A stretch of DNA of 64,000 nucleotides from Chitinophaga sancti (lineage in GTDB: Bacteria; Bacteroidota; Bacteroidia; Chitinophagales; Chitinophagaceae). Below the pieces are notes generated by a model. The model was not told the DNA's origin. It worked only from the letters and a program-made list of their open reading frames with translations, and searched no databases. Made by a program: the position numbers and the translations under genes. Position 1 is the stretch's first letter. Each line of letters begins with the position of its first letter. The stretch lies in contig NZ_CP139972.1 in the NCBI RefSeq assembly GCF_034424315.1, positions 6,332,501-6,396,500 on the forward strand, read 5' to 3'. Positions 56,471-64,000 of the stretch are shown piece after piece.

Positions 56471-57901
56471 ATGAAATTATTCAAATATATACTGTGGGTA
56501 GCTGGTATTGCGCTTGTGCTCACATCCTGCTCCAAGGAGCTGGAAAGGATTAACAAAAATCCGAACGAAGCCGAATCCGCACAGCCGGATTACCTGCTCA
56601 CCAATGGGATCAAAATGAACGTGGATACTTACTGGGGCACTGATGCTGCGATGGAAACAAGCCTGCTGTATGTGCAGTACTGGGCCAAGATCCAGTACAC
56701 GGACCCGGATAGATATATTCCTGCATCTACCAATATCCAGACCGTGTGGAATAACTTTTATGCACAGGGTGTAGAGGATTTCACTACCCTGATCCAGTTG
56801 GGCGATACATTGCACAACCCGAACTACAAAGCCGTTGGTATCATCATGCGTTCCTGGATTTTCCAGGTGCTGACTGACCTGTATGGCGATGTGCCTTATA
56901 CGCAGACAGCGAACATTGAAAAATACCTGACACCAAAATACGATAACCAGCGTGATATCTACCTGGGATTGCTGGCAGAGCTGAAAACAGCAGCAGGCCT
57001 GATCAATACCAGTGGTGATGCCATTAGTGGAGATGTGTTGTATAGTGGTAATATGACTAAATGGAAGAAGTTTGCGAACTCCCTGCGGCTGCGCATCGCG
57101 CTGAGGATAGCGGACCAGGAGTTTGATGCAGCGAAAGCCGTGTTCGACGAAATTGGTGCTGACAACAGTGCTTTGATTGCTGCGAACAGCGAGGCTGCAC
57201 AGCTGGTATACCTGGCATCTCCTAACCAGAACCCGGTGGGAAAAAACAGGGAGACACGGAATGATTACCGTATCAGTAAGACGGTGGTAGATTTACTGCG
57301 TTCCTACAATGATCCCCGTCTGAATATATATGCAGCGTTTCCTAAAGAGACAAATGTGATACTGGGTGTGACCAATGGCCTGGCTACGGATTCTGCTAAC
57401 AAACTTGGGTTGAACAAGACTTCGGATGTAGGTGCTGTATTCACTGCTTCAACAGCACCAGGCGTGATTTTTAACTACGCTGAGTTACTGTTCATCAAGG
57501 CGGAAGCCGCACAGAGAGGTTTACTGAGCGGAGATGCAGCAGATCTGTACAATCAGGCAATTACTGCTTCGCTGAAACAATATAATGTGAGTGATGCTGA
57601 TGTGGCTACTTACCTGGCACAGGCATCAGTAGCTTACGATGCTACGAATTACAGGAAATCTATTGGTGAGCAGAAGTGGCTGGCACTGTTTGGAGAAGGG
57701 CTGGAAGGATTTGCTGAGTGGAGAAGGCTGGATTACCCGGTACTGGCACCCGCTTATAGAGGCGTGTTGGGTGGAAAGATTCCTTTGCGCTTAACTTATC
57801 CTTCTGCAGAGCAGGCGCTGAACGGAGCGAATTACAAGGCGGCTGTGGCGCACCAGGGAGCCGATCAGCTGGTCACCCGCTTGTGGTTTGATGTAAGATA
57901 A
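56471..57901 (+). CDS. SusD/RagB-family outer-membrane lipoprotein
   Basis: A 476-aa lipoprotein with lipobox LVLTSC (Cys20) and a TPR-rich SusD-like fold; the pattern NKNPNEAESAQPDYLLTNGI at the N-terminus is typical of the SusD-like_2 group. The C-terminal part has FNYAELLFIKAEAAQRG and EQKWLALFGEGLEGFAEWRR. It caps the SusC barrel from outside and captures the substrate. Gene order and 23-nt spacing support a SusC-SusD transport unit. No degradative enzyme is in the same operon; the nearest are the amidase and GH92 genes upstream. Substrate unknown. Confidence 0.94.
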   Translation: MKLFKYILWVAGIALVLTSCSKELERINKNPNEAESAQPDYLLTNGIKMNVDTYWGTDAAMETSLLYVQYWAKIQYTDPDRYIPASTNIQTVWNNFYAQGVEDFTTLIQLGDTLHNPNYKAVGIIMRSWIFQVLTDLYGDVPYTQTANIEKYLTPKYDNQRDIYLGLLAELKTAAGLINTSGDAISGDVLYSGNMTKWKKFANSLRLRIALRIADQEFDAAKAVFDEIGADNSALIAANSEAAQLVYLASPNQNPVGKNRETRNDYRISKTVVDLLRSYNDPRLNIYAAFPKETNVILGVTNGLATDSANKLGLNKTSDVGAVFTASTAPGVIFNYAELLFIKAEAAQRGLLSGDAADLYNQAITASLKQYNVSDADVATYLAQASVAYDATNYRKSIGEQKWLALFGEGLEGFAEWRRLDYPVLAPAYRGVLGGKIPLRLTYPSAEQALNGANYKAAVAHQGADQLVTRLWFDVR

Positions 57902-57915
57902 ATGTTGATCACATA

Positions 57916-57950
57916 AAAAAGGGGGGCAGTCTCAGACTGCCCCCCTTTTT
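57916..57950 (+). terminator. terminator of the SusC/SusD operon
   Basis: A near-continuous palindrome, GGGGGGCAGTCT (57921-57932) facing AGACTGCCCCCC (57934-57945), with an A-run before and a T-run after. It is extremely stable and, because of the flanking A/T runs, works in both directions. It lies 19 nt after the susD stop. Confidence 0.95.
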
Positions 57951-58072
57951 GTTTTTCCCCTTTGCGTAAATAAAATTCCTTTTCCGCTTATAATTATGCT
58001 TTCAGATAAGGGATTTTTGCACAATCAGATACACACTTGTTCAATTTGTAATAGTAAAAAGTGATGAATCGG

Positions 58073-58098
58073 GCCCCGACGTTTGCCGGGGCTTTTTT
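58073..58098 (+). terminator. second plus-strand terminator without an upstream gene
   Basis: Stem GCCCCG (58073-58078) with CGGGGC (58087-58092), an 8-nt loop and six T on the plus strand. The flanking sequence on the other side is not A-rich, so it does not suit the minus-strand SDR that ends at 58109. The last plus-strand gene stopped at 57901 and already has its own terminator. Confidence 0.8.
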
Positions 58099-58108
58099 GT
58101 ACAAGCAC

Positions 58109-58894
58109 TTAGAAGGTCGGAGATTTACCACCGTCAACAGGGATACTCGTACCTGTGATGTAGCCTGCGGCAGGTGTAGCAAGAAATGCAATTGTGGCTG
58201 CAATTTCTTTTGCATCTCCGAATCGTTTCATTGGTATTTCACTTAGCATTTCCTGTTCTATCACCTGTCTTTCCACGTTCCGCTTTTTAGCGCTCGTCTT
58301 TATCAGGGATTGCAGGCGGCTTGTGTTGGTGGAACCTGGCAATACGTTATTGACAGTCACGCCATACTGTGCCAGTTCTGTCGCCATGGTCTTGGCCCAT
58401 GCTGCAACGGAAAGGCGGATGGTATTGGACACGCCCAGGTTTTTGAGCGGTGCTTTTACGGAGGTAGAGATTACGTTGATGATCCTGCCATAACCAGCTC
58501 CGATCATACCAGTGAGCACGGCTTGTGCAAGAATGTGATTATTCACCAGGTGCTGATTAAAAGCGTCGATGAAATCCTGTACTTCAGCTTCTACGATCGG
58601 GCCTGCAGCAGGACCTCCTGTATTATTGATCAGGATGTGAATTGTTTGTTTGTCTGCGACTGTCCTGATAGCTTCTTCCACCTCTTTGGGGTGCCTGAAG
58701 TCGGCGACAAGATAACTATGCTCCTGGAAATGTTCTGCTTCGAGCGTAGGTATAATTTCTTTCAGGGCATCCTCGTTTCTGGCCATTAAGATACATTCTG
58801 CTCCTAAAGCGGCCAGTTCTTTGGCTGTGGCTAATCCAATACCCTGTGTGGCGCCACAGATCAGGGCGGTTTTTCCCTTTAACGATAATTCCAT
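58109..58894 (-). CDS. SDR-family protein lacking the catalytic Tyr/Lys
   Basis: A 261-aa Rossmann-fold protein with an NAD(P)-binding loop GATQGIG (14-20), the NNTGG structural motif near 90-94, and the C-terminal ATPAAGYITGTSIPVDGG. The Ser of the catalytic triad is present (Ser143), but the expected Tyr-x-x-x-Lys is Ser156-Asn-Thr-Ile-Arg160, so both key catalytic residues are replaced. It therefore either uses a different mechanism or binds cofactor without normal SDR catalysis. Apart from this it is a standard FabG-like protein. It lies 97 nt downstream of a membrane acyltransferase gene on the same strand and may share its transcript. Confidence 0.9.
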   Translation of the reverse strand: MELSLKGKTALICGATQGIGLATAKELAALGAECILMARNEDALKEIIPTLEAEHFQEHSYLVADFRHPKEVEEAIRTVADKQTIHILINNTGGPAAGPIVEAEVQDFIDAFNQHLVNNHILAQAVLTGMIGAGYGRIINVISTSVKAPLKNLGVSNTIRLSVAAWAKTMATELAQYGVTVNNVLPGSTNTSRLQSLIKTSAKKRNVERQVIEQEMLSEIPMKRFGDAKEIAATIAFLATPAAGYITGTSIPVDGGKSPTF

Positions 58895-58991
58895 ACTATT
58901 TCATGACTAACAGTTTCTCAAAACAAAGCAAAACAAGACACGTTGGGTTTTTCAGGAAGCTAAGATAAGGCAATATACTATACCACCTTTC

Positions 58992-60110
58992 TTATACACG
59001 AACGTATATACGTTTTTTATCCAGGAATTTACCCACACACCAGCAAAACAGCATGTATGTGATTGCAAAGAGGAGAGAGCCTGCTTTGCCCGGGGCTAAT
59101 GGCTGGAAAAAGTGGTTGTTGATCCAGGCATATACTGATTCGTTCCCAATAGTAAAGAAAAACAGGAATATAACCATCACTTCGGACAAAAGATAAAGGA
59201 ATAAAGGATTTTTCCCGAAGGTGGTGAAGAACCCGGTCCATGCTGTTTTCTCTTGTACGTCTATGATATACAAAAGCAAGGTCAGGATCAGGAGGTCCAA
59301 TCCGGCGGTGAGCAACACGAAGGTACTGGTCCATAACTTTTTATTAATTGGGAAATTTGTATTCCAGAATGTAGCCAGGATGATAAAGAAGCAACCTACC
59401 CTGATGAGGGTACTAAGCGTATTGGGCCTGCGTTTCTGGATATAGAGGCCGGCATAATAACCGATGACTACATTCACAATTGCGGGCAGTGTACTGAGTA
59501 ATCCTTCGGGTTCGGAGATGGTGCCTTTATCGTGGTACATGTGATTTTCACCAAGAATTAACTTATCGAAATGAACGGCGGCATTGGTAGAGAACCCATA
59601 CGGATCAGCCGCATCGCCAGCGAAGCGCATAATGATCCAGTAGCCGACCAGTAATAATCCGCTGATGATCCATACTGCTTTCTGGGGCAGGAACCGGATC
59701 ATGAGGGAAGCGAAGCAGTAGCAGAGGGCAATTCTTTGCAGTACCCCCATGATGCGGGTATTGCTGATTGAATTGAAAGCCAGGCTACCGTCGTCGGTGT
59801 GATGAACAAAAGGGAGCCAGTACATGATGAAACCCAGGAGGAAGATGAGGAGGGTTCTTTTGAATATTTTCGAGAGTACAGTGGCGTTATCCAGGTCGTA
59901 GTACTTGCGCATGCTAAAGCTCATGGCATTGCCCACGGCGAAGAGGAATGACGGAAACACCAGGTCGGTGGGTGTGAAGCCATGCCAGGCGGCGTGTTCC
60001 AGTGGTGCAAATATATCATTGGTACCGGGAGTGTTCACAATGATCATAAAGCAGATGGTGAGGCCACGGAATACGTCCAGTGGCAGAAAGCGTTGATTTG
60101 CTGCTTGCAT
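58992..60110 (-). CDS. DUF5009/heparan-alpha-glucosaminide N-acetyltransferase-like membrane protein
   Basis: A 372-aa integral membrane protein with roughly ten hydrophobic segments. The N-terminal RFLPLDVFRGLTICFMIIVNTPG and the following HAAWHGFTPTDLVFPSFLFAVGNAMSFS are characteristic of the YeiB/NagX/HGSNAT group; the His in HAAWHG is near the position of the catalytic His in the human enzyme. Members are thought to move acetyl groups across the membrane onto amino sugars. In Bacteroidota such genes often sit near glycan-use genes, as here near LacI, GH5-like and galactose genes. It diverges from the LacI gene by 209 nt. Confidence 0.88.
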   Translation of the reverse strand: MQAANQRFLPLDVFRGLTICFMIIVNTPGTNDIFAPLEHAAWHGFTPTDLVFPSFLFAVGNAMSFSMRKYYDLDNATVLSKIFKRTLLIFLLGFIMYWLPFVHHTDDGSLAFNSISNTRIMGVLQRIALCYCFASLMIRFLPQKAVWIISGLLLVGYWIIMRFAGDAADPYGFSTNAAVHFDKLILGENHMYHDKGTISEPEGLLSTLPAIVNVVIGYYAGLYIQKRRPNTLSTLIRVGCFFIILATFWNTNFPINKKLWTSTFVLLTAGLDLLILTLLLYIIDVQEKTAWTGFFTTFGKNPLFLYLLSEVMVIFLFFFTIGNESVYAWINNHFFQPLAPGKAGSLLFAITYMLFCWCVGKFLDKKRIYVRV

Positions 60111-60319
60111 TGGTAAGGATTGTATTGGTATAAATATAATGCAAGCATTGACTTATTACAATAATCTTCTCTGTGGGCTGCCTATGGCTGCTGTGGAGGA
60201 AGATTTGAAACCTGGTCTGTGGCCGGTGTGATTAAAATCAAGTGCCAGATTTGCCGTCCTCCATTATTTTTGCTGTATTAAATAATCATTTTATACTTTA
60301 GTAGTAAACACAGCCTTTA

Positions 60320-61342
60320 TTGAATCACAAAGTTACTATAGCAGACATAGCCAGGGAGTTGAACCTGACGGGCGCCACTGTGTCGAGGGCCTTGAATAAC
60401 CGCAAGGGTACCAGTGAGGAAACCCGGAAGATGGTGCAGGAAGTGGCGGAAAGGATGAACTACCGGAGAGACAGGATCGCGTGGTCACTGCGCTCCGGCA
60501 GGACCAATATTATTGGAGTCATCATTCCAAGTGCGGAAATCAACTTTTTTGGCTCTGTGATCCACGGTATTGAGAGCATGGCCAACCAGCATGGTTATAA
60601 TGTATTGATCTATCAGTCTAACGAACAGCCGGAGTATGAGCAGAAGGGGATAGAAACCTTTCTGAGTACCCGGGTAGATGGTATCCTGGCGTCTATTGCC
60701 AAGGAGACTTTAGACTTTAGTCACTACCTCGAGATCAAGGAGCGGGGAGTGCCGCTGGTCTTTTTTGACCGTGCGAACGATAGCCTGAATATTCCTTCGG
60801 TGGTGGTCGATGACTTCAAGGGGGCTTATTATGCTACGGAGCACCTGATCCGTCAGGGATACAAGCGTATTGCCCATATTACGGGGCAGCAACACCTGAA
60901 GATCTTTAAGGATCGCCTGGAGGGCTATAAATCTGCCCTGGCAGCATATGGGCTACCGGTGGAACCGGACCTGATCTACCAGGGGAACGTTTCGATTGAG
61001 GCGGGTAGGCAGGCGATTGCCCATTTCCTGGGGCTGCCACAGCCGCCGGATGCGGTATTTGCGGTGGAGGATTTTACGGCCCTGGGAGTGGTGAAGGAGT
61101 TGAAAGACAGGGGGATCGATATGCCGGAAGCCTTTGGGGTGGTAGGGTTTGCGAATGAGTCATTTGATGAGCATATTACGCCGAGTTTGTCAAGTATAGA
61201 TCAGCAGACGGTGCAGATGGGGAAAGAGGCTTTTAAACTGCTGATGGAGATGATTAATGAGGGAGAGGAGGGTACGCTGGTAAAGTCAAGGGTTGTATTG
61301 GACCCGGTTCCTGTATACAGGCAGTCGTCAATGCGGAGATAA
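60320..61342 (+). CDS. LacI-family transcriptional regulator of the adjacent sugar genes
   Basis: A 340-aa protein with an N-terminal HTH (VTIADIARELNLTGATVSRAL, residues about 4-24), hinge, and a sugar-binding PBP-like domain from NIIGVIIPSAEINFF. It probably starts at the TTG at 60320, since no in-frame ATG lies at a suitable place and the next Met would remove the HTH; TTG starts are uncommon. Two LacI-type operators follow immediately, one 20 nt after the stop and one in the promoter region of the GH5-like gene. Control of GH5-like/galK/galT, and perhaps of itself, is the natural reading. Confidence 0.92.
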   Translation: MNHKVTIADIARELNLTGATVSRALNNRKGTSEETRKMVQEVAERMNYRRDRIAWSLRSGRTNIIGVIIPSAEINFFGSVIHGIESMANQHGYNVLIYQSNEQPEYEQKGIETFLSTRVDGILASIAKETLDFSHYLEIKERGVPLVFFDRANDSLNIPSVVVDDFKGAYYATEHLIRQGYKRIAHITGQQHLKIFKDRLEGYKSALAAYGLPVEPDLIYQGNVSIEAGRQAIAHFLGLPQPPDAVFAVEDFTALGVVKELKDRGIDMPEAFGVVGFANESFDEHITPSLSSIDQQTVQMGKEAFKLLMEMINEGEEGTLVKSRVVLDPVPVYRQSSMRR

Positions 61343-61361
61343 AAAGAAAAAGGCCCTTCAA

Positions 61362-61375
61362 CGTAAACGATTACG
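61362..61375. promoter_or_regulatory. LacI-type operator, site 1
   Basis: CGTAAACGATTACG, an imperfect palindrome of the LacI/GalR operator class. It is the exact reverse complement of site 2 over the 12-bp core GTAAACGATTAC. It starts 20 nt after the LacI stop codon. Confidence 0.8.
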
Positions 61376-61436
61376 AAAAAATAATTCATTCATTTACAAC
61401 TTATTACGTAGAATCTTTTGCCTTTTGTAAAATTTA

Positions 61437-61468
61437 TTGTAATCGTTTACGTAAATCTCATATTTTTA
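61437..61468 (+). promoter_or_regulatory. LacI-type operator, site 2, overlapping a probable promoter
   Basis: TGTAATCGTTTACG at 61438-61451 is the inverted copy of site 1, 76 nt away start to start (about seven helical turns). It overlaps a possible Bacteroidota promoter, TTG at 61437-61439, 21 nt, then TATTTTTA at 61461-61468 (last base deviates from TAnnTTTG). Repressor bound here would cover the -33 region and spacer. The GH5-like gene starts at 61585. Confidence 0.72.
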
Positions 61469-61584
61469 TGTCGTGATTCCACATTTTTAAACGTTATAAA
61501 ATTCCATGGCTATAGAAAACAAGATCTAATAAGCTTCATTATTATTTCCCACAATCTATACTGCTCCACAAAAAACTGAAAAGC

Positions 61585-62649
61585 ATGAAAGTAAAAGTTT
61601 CATTACTTGCTGCACTGCTGATTGCAACGATGGCCGTTGTTGCACAAGCACAGCCAAGACCGCAGTGGTCCAAAAAACAAGCTCAGAAATGGTATCAATC
61701 ACATGCGTGGCAACGTGGTGCCAACTTTATTCCCAGTACTGCTATCAACCAGCTGGAAATGTGGCAGGCAGCTTCTTTCGACACTGCTACCATCAGCCGT
61801 GAGCTTGGTTATGCTGCTTCTATTGGTCTGAATTCCATGCGCGTATTCCTGCATCATGCTGCCTGGGAGCAGGATCCAAAAGGATTCAAAGGCCGTATGA
61901 ATACTTACCTCAGTATTGCTGACCGCTACGGTATTTCTACCATCTTCGTACTCTTTGACGACTGCTGGAATAAAACTTATGCAATTGGTACACAGCCAGC
62001 ACCAAAACCAGGGATCCACAATTCCGGATGGTTACAGGATCCGGGTATCCGCAGAGAGAGTTCAACACAGCTGAACGATACCCTGCATAAATATGTAGTG
62101 GATGTAATGAGCACTTTCAGGAAAGACAAACGTATTTTCCTGTGGGATCTCTATAACGAACCAGGCAACTCAGACTATGGTGAGAAGAGCCTGCCATTAT
62201 TAAAATTAGTATTCACCTGGGGCAGAGAAGCTAATACAGCACAGCCTATCAGCTCAGGTGTATGGAATAAAAGTCTCACAAAGCTGAACGAATACCAGCT
62301 GAACAACTCTGATGTGATCACCTATCACAACTATGCTGACGAAAAGGAACACCAGGAAGTAATCGACACCCTGCGCAAGTATGGTCGTCCCCTGATCTGC
62401 ACTGAATACATGGCCCGTGCCCGTAACAGCTTCTTCGCGACCATTATGCCGCTCCTGAAAAAGGAAAATGTAGCTGCTTACAACTGGGGTCTCGTATCCG
62501 GAAAGACCAACACTATTTATGCCTGGGATACACCTATGCCTGACGGAGCAGAACCTAAAGTTTGGTTCCACGACATCTTCAGACAAGACGGAACGCCTTA
62601 CAGCACAGAAGAGATCACGGTGATCAAATCTCTGACAGGGAAAAACTAG
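61585..62649 (+). CDS. secreted GH5-like (cellulase-fold) glycoside hydrolase
   Basis: A 354-aa protein with a signal peptide (MKVKVSLLAALLIATMAVVAQAQ) and a TIM barrel with clan GH-A features. Strand 3 carries NSMRVFLHH. The acid/base Glu192 is in LYNEPG (strand 4), and the nucleophile Glu274 is in ICTEYMAR (strand 7). Both catalytic Glu residues are present. The family is close to GH5 and annotated variously as cellulase-like or mannanase-like; substrate is not predictable from sequence. It is the first gene after the double operator and 31 nt before galK. Linkage to galK/galT suggests a galactose-containing glycan. Confidence 0.85.
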   Translation: MKVKVSLLAALLIATMAVVAQAQPRPQWSKKQAQKWYQSHAWQRGANFIPSTAINQLEMWQAASFDTATISRELGYAASIGLNSMRVFLHHAAWEQDPKGFKGRMNTYLSIADRYGISTIFVLFDDCWNKTYAIGTQPAPKPGIHNSGWLQDPGIRRESSTQLNDTLHKYVVDVMSTFRKDKRIFLWDLYNEPGNSDYGEKSLPLLKLVFTWGREANTAQPISSGVWNKSLTKLNEYQLNNSDVITYHNYADEKEHQEVIDTLRKYGRPLICTEYMARARNSFFATIMPLLKKENVAAYNWGLVSGKTNTIYAWDTPMPDGAEPKVWFHDIFRQDGTPYSTEEITVIKSLTGKN

Positions 62650-62680
62650 GATCAATAAACTTCGATTAAAAAATTAGAAC

Positions 62681-63847
62681 GTGGAGCAAGCTAAACTTAA
62701 CGCTTATTGCCAGCAGCATTTTGATCAGGAACCAATTATGGTAAGAGCTGCAGGACGCATTAATCTCATTGGAGAACATACGGATTACAACAATGGATTC
62801 GTATTACCTGCCGCTATTGACAAAGCTATCTACCTCGCCATTATCAAGCGCAACGACAACAAAATTGTGATGCATGCACTGGATGTAAATGATTCTTACA
62901 CCGGGTCGTTGGATAAACTGGAACGTACGAAACAGCATTGGCCTGATTATCTGCTGGGCGTTGTGCAGCAATTGCAGCAGGGAGGTCATATCATCGGCGG
63001 GTTTGAATGTGCATTTTGCGGTAATGTTCCCCTGGGCGCCGGCCTCTCATCCTCCGCAGCACTTGAATGTGCTACCGTATTTGGTCTGAACGAACTGTTC
63101 AGCCTTGGCCTGGGCCGCAAAGAAATGGCGCTCCTGTCACAGGCTGCCGAAAACCAGTTCGTAGGTGTTCGTTGTGGTATCATGGACCAGTTTGCCAGCA
63201 TGTTCGGTAAGAAACAGCAGCTGATTAAACTGGATTGCGGCTCTCTTGAATACGAATACATCCCATTCAACTTTGACGATGTCAACCTCGTTCTGCTGGA
63301 TACACAGGTGAAGCACTCCCTGGCAAGCTCCGAATATAATACCCGCCGTGCTGAATGTGAGCAGGGTGTAGCCTGGGTAAAGGTACACCATCCACATGTG
63401 AACAGCCTGCGCGATGTAAGTATGGATATGCTGGATGCCTACGTAAAAGGTAAGAATGCAACCGTATATAACCGTTGCCGCTATGTAGTGGAAGAAATTC
63501 AGCGTTTACAGGATGCCTGTATTGACCTGCAGAATGACGACCTTACATCATTTGGTAAAAAGGTATTTGCTACACACGAAGGCCTCGATAAGCTGTATAA
63601 TGTAAGCTGCCCTGAACTGAACTGGCTGGCAGAATTTGCTGCCGGTGAAAATGGTGTACTGGGTGCACGTATGATGGGTGGCGGCTTTGGCGGCTGTACC
63701 ATCAACATCGTGAAGAAAACGGCTGTTCCAGCCCTGCTGGAAAGAGCTGCTGCCGGTTACAAACAACAGTTCAATACTACATTGAAAGCATACGTGACCA
63801 GCATTGAAGATGGTTGCCGTACTGTGAACAATCTGGTGAATAATTAA
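62681..63847 (+). CDS. galK: galactokinase
   Basis: A 388-aa GHMP kinase with the galactokinase signature GRINLIGEHTDYNNGFVLP, the ATP loop LGAGLSSSAALE, and C-terminal MGGGFGGCTINIV. It phosphorylates alpha-D-galactose to galactose 1-phosphate, first committed step of the Leloir pathway. The start codon is GTG at 62681, fitting the position of the family's N-terminus. It lies 31 nt after the GH5-like gene and 107 nt before galT. Confidence 0.96.
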   Translation: MEQAKLNAYCQQHFDQEPIMVRAAGRINLIGEHTDYNNGFVLPAAIDKAIYLAIIKRNDNKIVMHALDVNDSYTGSLDKLERTKQHWPDYLLGVVQQLQQGGHIIGGFECAFCGNVPLGAGLSSSAALECATVFGLNELFSLGLGRKEMALLSQAAENQFVGVRCGIMDQFASMFGKKQQLIKLDCGSLEYEYIPFNFDDVNLVLLDTQVKHSLASSEYNTRRAECEQGVAWVKVHHPHVNSLRDVSMDMLDAYVKGKNATVYNRCRYVVEEIQRLQDACIDLQNDDLTSFGKKVFATHEGLDKLYNVSCPELNWLAEFAAGENGVLGARMMGGGFGGCTINIVKKTAVPALLERAAAGYKQQFNTTLKAYVTSIEDGCRTVNNLVNN

Positions 63848-63862
63848 AAATATACCATTCTG

Positions 63863-63924
63863 TCTGGGTTTGGATCAACAGTAATACGCAGTATTTTTCC
63901 TGTTACTTTCGATCCAATCCCAGA
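63863..63924 (+). promoter_or_regulatory. large hairpin between galK and galT
   Basis: TCTGGGTTTGGATC (63863-63876) pairs with GATCCAATCCCAGA (63911-63924) over 14 positions with a single T-T mismatch, closing a 34-nt loop. There is no T-run after it, so it is not a simple terminator. It may be an mRNA stabiliser, processing site or attenuator, or a dyad operator. Confidence 0.55.
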
Positions 63925-63954
63925 TATCCTTGTCAAGTGAAATCACTAAGAGCA

Positions 63955-64000
63955 ATGTCTGAAAATACCTTTGATCTGACTTCCCATCCCCATACCCGAC
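63955..64000 (+). CDS. galT: galactose-1-phosphate uridylyltransferase, first 15 codons only
   Basis: The window ends after ATG and 14 further codons reading MSENTFDLTSHPHTR. The FDL(T)xHPH start is the characteristic N-terminus of GalT, and the position directly after galK agrees. GalT swaps UMP from UDP-glucose to galactose 1-phosphate. The rest is outside the window, so the call rests on the short N-terminus and context. Confidence 0.75.
   Translation, partial: MSENTFDLTSHPHTR

Overview
The window looks like chromosome from a Chitinophaga-type member of the Bacteroidota. The signs are the rRNA sequence, SusC/SusD and TonB/ExbB/two-ExbD genes, a promoter of the Bacteroidota type (TTG - 19 nt - TAnnTTTG) before exbB, GH92 and GH5-like secreted glycosidases, and a class I lanthipeptide locus with Bacteroidota-style leaders. 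Genus is inferred, not proven.

Layout. 1-2235: 3' part of a 23S rRNA gene, a 5S rRNA gene and a terminator, i.e. the end of an rrn operon. 2255-6026: a LacI-family regulator and a secreted zinc metalloprotease, both on the minus strand. 6791-9937: exbB-exbD-exbD-tonB operon, then mnmE. 11476-12706: two 5'-truncated genes (LytTR response regulator, serine hydrolase) joined head to head at what looks like a deletion scar. 12966-14276: secreted phosphodiesterase. 14433-19982: a tight three-gene restriction-modification island (N6-adenine MTase; PD-ExK nuclease fused to an N6-adenine MTase; C5-cytosine MTase). 19989-25319: a class I lanthipeptide cluster (LanB on minus; two precursor peptides, LanC and a NarL-type regulator on plus).

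25415-44297 is the centrepiece: about 19 kb of nearly gapless minus-strand genes. In transcription order they encode a 2326-aa synthase (FMN-barrel/KS/AT/ACP/ACP/KR), a 1387-aa synthase (KS/AT/DH/phosphopantetheinyl transferase), a free ACP, an alpha/beta hydrolase, two UGT-like glycosyltransferases, two HHxxxDG-type acyltransferases, a small membrane protein and a secreted protein. Together they carry every step for building a reduced or polyene chain, self-activating its carriers, and then glycosylating and acylating the product. My reading is an uncharacterised glycolipid or glycosylated-polyketide pathway related to PUFA and heterocyst-glycolipid synthases.

45015-64000 is more ordinary: a glycine-rich secreted protein, a GIY-YIG protein, an aldo/keto reductase, a lipoprotein S41 protease, a GH92 alpha-mannosidase, a lipoprotein amidase, a SusC/SusD pair, an SDR without the catalytic Tyr/Lys, a DUF5009-type membrane acyltransferase, and a LacI / GH5-like / galK / galT locus with two facing LacI-type operators. 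Two related long-stem hairpins sit at two convergent gene junctions (25.3 kb and 47.6 kb). An interlocked set of inverted repeats lies before the amidase.
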